Origin: Thermococcus paralvinellae
Lineage (GTDB): Archaea > Methanobacteriota_B > Thermococci > Thermococcales > Thermococcaceae
Length of the DNA stretch: 64,000 nucleotides
Assembly (NCBI RefSeq): GCF_000517445.1
Contig: NZ_CP006965.1
Location: forward strand, 868,001-932,000
Direction: 5' to 3'
The stretch's first letter is position 1. Each line of letters starts with the position of its first letter. Shown in pieces: positions 60,535 to 64,000 of the stretch. A model generated the notes under the pieces. That model had not been told where the DNA came from. It saw only the letters and a list, made by a program, of their open reading frames with translations, and ran no database searches. The position numbers and the translations under genes were made by a program.

Positions 60535-61755
60535 ATGTTGTGGGAATCCCAAATCCCCATAAACCAAATTTTTGAGCTCCGCTGCAGGACTATTGACTAT
60601 TTTGGTGTTGGTGCAATTAACAAGTTCTATGACATAGCCAAAGACCTTAAGGAAAACCGCGGCATAAGTAGAGTTATCCTCGTCACTGGAAAAAGCTCAT
60701 ACAAGAAGTGTGGCGCTTGGGATGTTGTTAAACCAGCCCTCGAGGAAAACGGCATTGAGTATGTTCACTACGACAAAGTTGGTCCAAACCCAACAGTTGA
60801 CATGGTCGATGAAGCCGCACAAATGGGAAAGGAATTCGGAGCACAGGCTGTTATAGGAATCGGTGGGGGAAGTCCAATAGACACTGCCAAGAGCGTTGCT
60901 ATTTTGCTTGAGTATACCGATAAAACCGCAAGAGAGCTCTACAAGCTCCAGTTCTCCCCAAGAAAAGCAAAGCCAATTATTGCCATAAACACCACTCATG
61001 GTACTGGAACTGAGGTTAACAGATTTGCAGTTGCTTCAATCCTTGAGGAGGAGTACAAACCAGCCATAGCTTACGACTGTATCTACCCGCTCTACTCCAT
61101 CGATGACCCCACACTTATGACAAAGCTTCCAGCTGATCAGACCCGCTATGTGACAATTGATGCCCTCAACCATGTCAACGAGGCCGCTACAACAAAGGTT
61201 GCCTCACCATATTCAATACTTCTTGCAAAGGAAACTGCCAGGCTTATCTTTGACTATCTTCCAGAGGCCTTAATTCACCCAGACAACCTTCAAGCAAAGT
61301 ACTACCTCCTCTACGCTTCAGCAATAGCTGGAATTAGCTTCGATAATGGTCTGCTCCACTTCACCCACGCTCTCGAGCACCCGCTCAGCGCTGTAAAGCC
61401 AGACCTTCCACATGGTCTTGGTCTTGCAATTCTCTTACCAGCAGTTATCAAGCACATTTACCCAGCCACTGCAAGGATACTTGCTGAGATATACAGGCCA
61501 CTCGTTCCAGAAGTTAAAGGAGTTCCGGGAGAGGCAGAGCTCGTAGCCAAGAAGGTTGAAGAGTGGCTGTTTGCTATCGGCATTACCCAGAAACTCACTG
61601 ACGTTGGATTCTCTGAGGATGACGTGAAAAGGCTTACAGAACTCGCAATGACAACACCAAGCCTCAACCTGCTCCTGTCCCTTGCACCAGTTGAGGCTAC
61701 AAAAGAGACCATTGAAGCAATTTATCGCGACTCACTTTATCCGCTTAGCAAGTGA
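60535..61755 (+). CDS. adh: Iron-containing alcohol dehydrogenase
   Basis: NADP-dependent alcohol/aldehyde oxidoreductase, 406 residues. NAD(P)-binding VIGIGGGSPIDTAKS, TTHGTGTEVNRFAV, and metal ligands in TIDALNHVNEA (Asp, His), HFTHALEHPL (His) and LPHGLGLAIL (His). The sequence closely follows iron ADHs described in Thermococcus hydrothermalis and related species, where they dispose of excess reductant as ethanol. ATG 60535 follows GGAGGGATGTACA; a TTG at 60520 would add five residues. Its codon use (many CTC, ACC, GCC) indicates strong expression. Confidence 0.95.
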   Translation: MLWESQIPINQIFELRCRTIDYFGVGAINKFYDIAKDLKENRGISRVILVTGKSSYKKCGAWDVVKPALEENGIEYVHYDKVGPNPTVDMVDEAAQMGKEFGAQAVIGIGGGSPIDTAKSVAILLEYTDKTARELYKLQFSPRKAKPIIAINTTHGTGTEVNRFAVASILEEEYKPAIAYDCIYPLYSIDDPTLMTKLPADQTRYVTIDALNHVNEAATTKVASPYSILLAKETARLIFDYLPEALIHPDNLQAKYYLLYASAIAGISFDNGLLHFTHALEHPLSAVKPDLPHGLGLAILLPAVIKHIYPATARILAEIYRPLVPEVKGVPGEAELVAKKVEEWLFAIGITQKLTDVGFSEDDVKRLTELAMTTPSLNLLLSLAPVEATKETIEAIYRDSLYPLSK

Positions 61756-61787
61756 CGTAAGGGATATTTCTCCTTTTTTCTTTTGGC

Positions 61788-62069
61788 TTATTGAGAAGAT
61801 TGTTCACTCTTGAGCTTGTACTTCACCAAATATCTCCCTCTCTCAAACTCCTCCTCACTTTCTAGGACTTCGACAGGCTCAATATTTAATCCAAAGTTCA
61901 TTGCCTCCCACTTTATGTCCTCAAAGTAATCGTAAAGCCCGCAAGTTTTACAAAAGCTACCGTCAAACTCAATGATAACCTCATCTCCCTCAGCCTTGAC
62001 AATTTTAGCTTGAGCCTCACTCCCATGATATTTATTAAACTCCTGGATAACTCTCTTTAGGACTTCCAT
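61788..62069 (-). CDS. Small protein with a CxxC pair
   Basis: 93 residues. Alpha/beta-looking, acidic; GSFCKTCGLYDYFEDIKWEA holds two cysteines in CxxC spacing, then EPVEVLESEEEFERGRYLVKYKL. GGTGAG lies upstream of the ATG. It is convergent to adh and divergent to lhr, so probably monocistronic. CxxC could bind metal or act in redox reactions; no family recognised. Confidence 0.65.
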   Translation of the reverse strand: MEVLKRVIQEFNKYHGSEAQAKIVKAEGDEVIIEFDGSFCKTCGLYDYFEDIKWEAMNFGLNIEPVEVLESEEEFERGRYLVKYKLKSEQSSQ

Positions 62070-62161
62070 ACCCTCACCTCATTTAGGTTTAGATTTTTCA
62101 TTTAAAAAGTTTATTAAATTAACCGAAGAGTTTAAAAATCAAACCTAGGAAGGTTAGTCCG

Positions 62162-64000
62162 ATGATAAGGTTCGCTCAGAGAGAATATACCGACGAGGAG
62201 ATTTACGAGATATTAGTTGATCCGGTTAGAGAGTGGTTTAGATGGAAATTTGGAACATTTACACCTCCTCAAAGATATGCAGTCATTGAGATTCACAAGG
62301 GTGAAAATGTTCTTATTTCTTCACCAACGGGCAGTGGAAAAACTCTATCCGCTTTTCTTGCTGCCATAAATGAGCTGATTTTATTGGGAAAAGAAGGCGA
62401 GCTTGAAGATAAAATCTACGTTCTCTATGTTTCTCCCCTCAGAGCTTTAAACAATGATATCAGAAGGAACCTAGAAGAACCACTCAGGGAAATTAGAGAA
62501 GTTGCTCAAAAGATGGGCTACGACTTGCCGGAGATAAGAGTCGCAGTGAGGACAAGCGACACTTCAAGCTATGAAAAGCAGAAGATGGTTAAAAAGCCAC
62601 CTCATATTTTGATCACAACCCCAGAAAGTTTAGCTATAGCTTTAAACGCTCCAAAGTTTCGTGAGAGGTTAAAAACCGTTAAGTATGTCATAGTTGATGA
62701 AGTTCATGCATTAGCTGAAAATAAGCGCGGCTCTCACTTATCTTTAAGCCTTGAGAGGTTACAAAATTTAGCTGGAAACTTTGTTAGGATTGGGCTTAGT
62801 GCAACAATACATCCTCTCGAAGAAGTAGCGAAGTTCGTTTTCGGCTTTAATGATGATGGAACCCCTCGCCTCGGTTTGATTGTTGATGTCAGCTTTGCAA
62901 AGAAAACTGAAATCAAAGTGGAGAGTGTAGTTGAGGATTTAGTTTATGCCCCCGCGAGTGAGCTGAGCGAAGCTTTATATAAACGCTTGGATGAGCTCAT
63001 TGAGCAGCACAGGACAGTCCTGATATTTACAAATACAAGGAGCGGTGCTGAGAGGGTTGCCTATCATCTCAAGAAAAAGTTCCCAAAATATGCGGAACTA
63101 ATTGAAGCCCACCATTCGAGCCTTTCAAGAGATGTTAGGCTTGAAGTAGAGGAGAAACTGAAGAGGGGAGAACTTCGCTGTGTTGTTAGCTCCACATCGC
63201 TTGAGTTGGGCATAGACATCGGAAGCATTGACTTAGTTGTTCTGATAGGCTCACCCAAGAGTGTGAACAGAGCTCTGCAGAGAATTGGAAGGGCTGGTCA
63301 TAGACTGCATGAAGTCAGCAAGGGAGTTATCCTTGTCTTGGATAGGGATGATCTGGTTGAATGTACTGTTTTAGCTCACAACGCGAGGAATAGAAAATTG
63401 GACAGAATTAAAATTCCGCAGAATCCTCTCGATGTTCTTGTTCAGCATGTTCTTGGCATGGCTTTGGAAAGAGTGTGGGACATTAACGAAGCGTATAAGC
63501 TTGTGAGAAGAGCGTATCCGTACCGCAACTTGAGTTTTGAAGACTTTATGAGTGTTCTTAGGTATTTAGCAGGGGAATATGCTGGGCTCGAGGAGAAGAA
63601 GGTTTATGCAAAGATTTGGCTCGATGAAAAGGAAGGCAAATTTGGAAAAAGAGGAAAAATGACGAGAGCAATCTACTACATGAACACAGGCACAATTCCA
63701 GATGAAGCCAAGATTGAAGTTTACACAATGGATAAGAGATTTATTGGAACGGTTGAGGAGGAATTCGCTGAACGCTTGATGCCCGGAGATATTTTTGTCT
63801 TAGCTGGAAGGACATATGAGTTTAAAAAGTCAAGGGGCAACAGAATTTACGTCGAGCCCAAAGAGGGAGCAAAGCCGACGATTCCAGCGTGGTTCTCCGA
63901 GATGTTGCCATTAAGCTTTGATTTAGCATTGGACATTCAGAGGTTTAGAAGAGAGGTTAAGGGTCTGCTGAACAATAGAAGAGCCAAAAGCTTTCTCATG
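62162..64000 (+). CDS. lhr: ATP-dependent helicase Lhr (N-terminal part; runs off the window)
   Basis: Large superfamily 2 helicase used in DNA repair. The frame is open from ATG 62162 to the window end (613 residues), so the end is missing. N-terminal FTPPQRYAVIEIHKGENVLI, Walker A SPTGSGKTLSAFLA, LYVSPLRALNNDI, Walker B VIVDEVHAL, motif III GLSATIHPLEE, and motifs V/VI SSTSLELGIDIGSIDLVVLI and RALQRIGRAGHR are all present. Lhr-core typically continues for about 850-900 residues. AAGGTTAG is the only ribosome-binding-like sequence upstream. Confidence 0.94.
   Translation, partial: MIRFAQREYTDEEIYEILVDPVREWFRWKFGTFTPPQRYAVIEIHKGENVLISSPTGSGKTLSAFLAAINELILLGKEGELEDKIYVLYVSPLRALNNDIRRNLEEPLREIREVAQKMGYDLPEIRVAVRTSDTSSYEKQKMVKKPPHILITTPESLAIALNAPKFRERLKTVKYVIVDEVHALAENKRGSHLSLSLERLQNLAGNFVRIGLSATIHPLEEVAKFVFGFNDDGTPRLGLIVDVSFAKKTEIKVESVVEDLVYAPASELSEALYKRLDELIEQHRTVLIFTNTRSGAERVAYHLKKKFPKYAELIEAHHSSLSRDVRLEVEEKLKRGELRCVVSSTSLELGIDIGSIDLVVLIGSPKSVNRALQRIGRAGHRLHEVSKGVILVLDRDDLVECTVLAHNARNRKLDRIKIPQNPLDVLVQHVLGMALERVWDINEAYKLVRRAYPYRNLSFEDFMSVLRYLAGEYAGLEEKKVYAKIWLDEKEGKFGKRGKMTRAIYYMNTGTIPDEAKIEVYTMDKRFIGTVEEEFAERLMPGDIFVLAGRTYEFKKSRGNRIYVEPKEGAKPTIPAWFSEMLPLSFDLALDIQRFRREVKGLLNNRRAKSFLM

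Noticed and set aside
1-64000. CRISPR arrays and insertion sequences
   Set aside because: No regularly spaced repeats, no transposase and no paired terminal repeats were seen on either strand.

Overview
The window comes from a hyperthermophilic euryarchaeon of the order Thermococcales, most likely the genus Thermococcus. The evidence is archaeal EF-2, EF-1A and uS10 in a row, a group II thermosome, the archease/RtcB pair, Bud32, an archaeal CTP-type riboflavin kinase, TiaS, an archaeal S-adenosylmethionine synthetase, an iron-dependent alcohol dehydrogenase and Lhr helicase. The DNA is AT-rich with dense, often overlapping genes. Start codons are commonly preceded by GGTGA or GGAGGTG, or lie about 25-30 bases after a TATA box (leaderless). 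Structural RNAs stand out as GC-rich islands. No CRISPR array, insertion sequence or rRNA was seen; there is one tRNA. Species cannot be decided by eye.

Region by region. 1-3.3 kb: translation genes (EF-2 C-terminus, EF-1A, S10, tRNA-Ser). 3.4-8.2 kb: a DMT exporter, an aminotransferase beside panB, and archease plus RtcB ligase. 8.3-13.7 kb: an ABC-2 export operon (two permeases, ATPase, large surface protein) and a YbjQ-family gene. 13.8-17.5 kb: moaC with a coupled membrane protein, MutS5-like ATPase, Bud32. 17.7-19.7 kb: thermosome, then a three-module H/ACA guide RNA. 19.7-23.3 kb: a DUF835 membrane protein with two divergent adenylate-forming enzymes. 23.4-29.2 kb: HD phosphohydrolase, XRE regulator, and an operon of GNAT, AAA ATPase, TOPRIM-like protein and TiaS. 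29.2-39.7 kb: a GltD-like flavoprotein, amidohydrolase, HtpX, Fap7, MetK, a second GC-rich RNA, translin, endonuclease V, riboflavin kinase and a RCK-DHH protein. 39.7-41.6 kb: two box C/D sRNAs, a second DMT exporter, a two-module H/ACA RNA and an HTH-CBS regulator.

41.6-58.1 kb is a cobamide salvage and assembly region: CbiZ, CobT, a tandem BtuF lipoprotein, CbiP, CobY, CobS, CobZ, CbiB and a CobD-like decarboxylase. Together these would import corrinoids, remodel cobinamides to cobyric acid, attach aminopropanol, activate with GTP, make alpha-ribazole phosphate, join the halves and remove the phosphate. No corrin-ring genes are seen. Mixed in are a radical SAM protein, a PP-loop ATPase, a GH114-like lipoprotein, a divergent uracil-DNA glycosylase, an ATPase-nuclease and an MNT-HEPN toxin-antitoxin pair. 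The HEPN gene is cut by one in-frame stop just before its active site.

58.1-64 kb: a redox module (two ferredoxin-like proteins around a GltD-like flavoprotein), an iron alcohol dehydrogenase, a small CxxC protein and the N-terminal 613 residues of Lhr.

The best leads for something new are the AAA/TOPRIM-like pair at 26.3-27.9 kb, the adenylate-forming/DUF835 locus at 19.7-23.3 kb, the disrupted HEPN gene, the duplicated BtuF, and the guide RNAs, which were found by reading motifs rather than by search.
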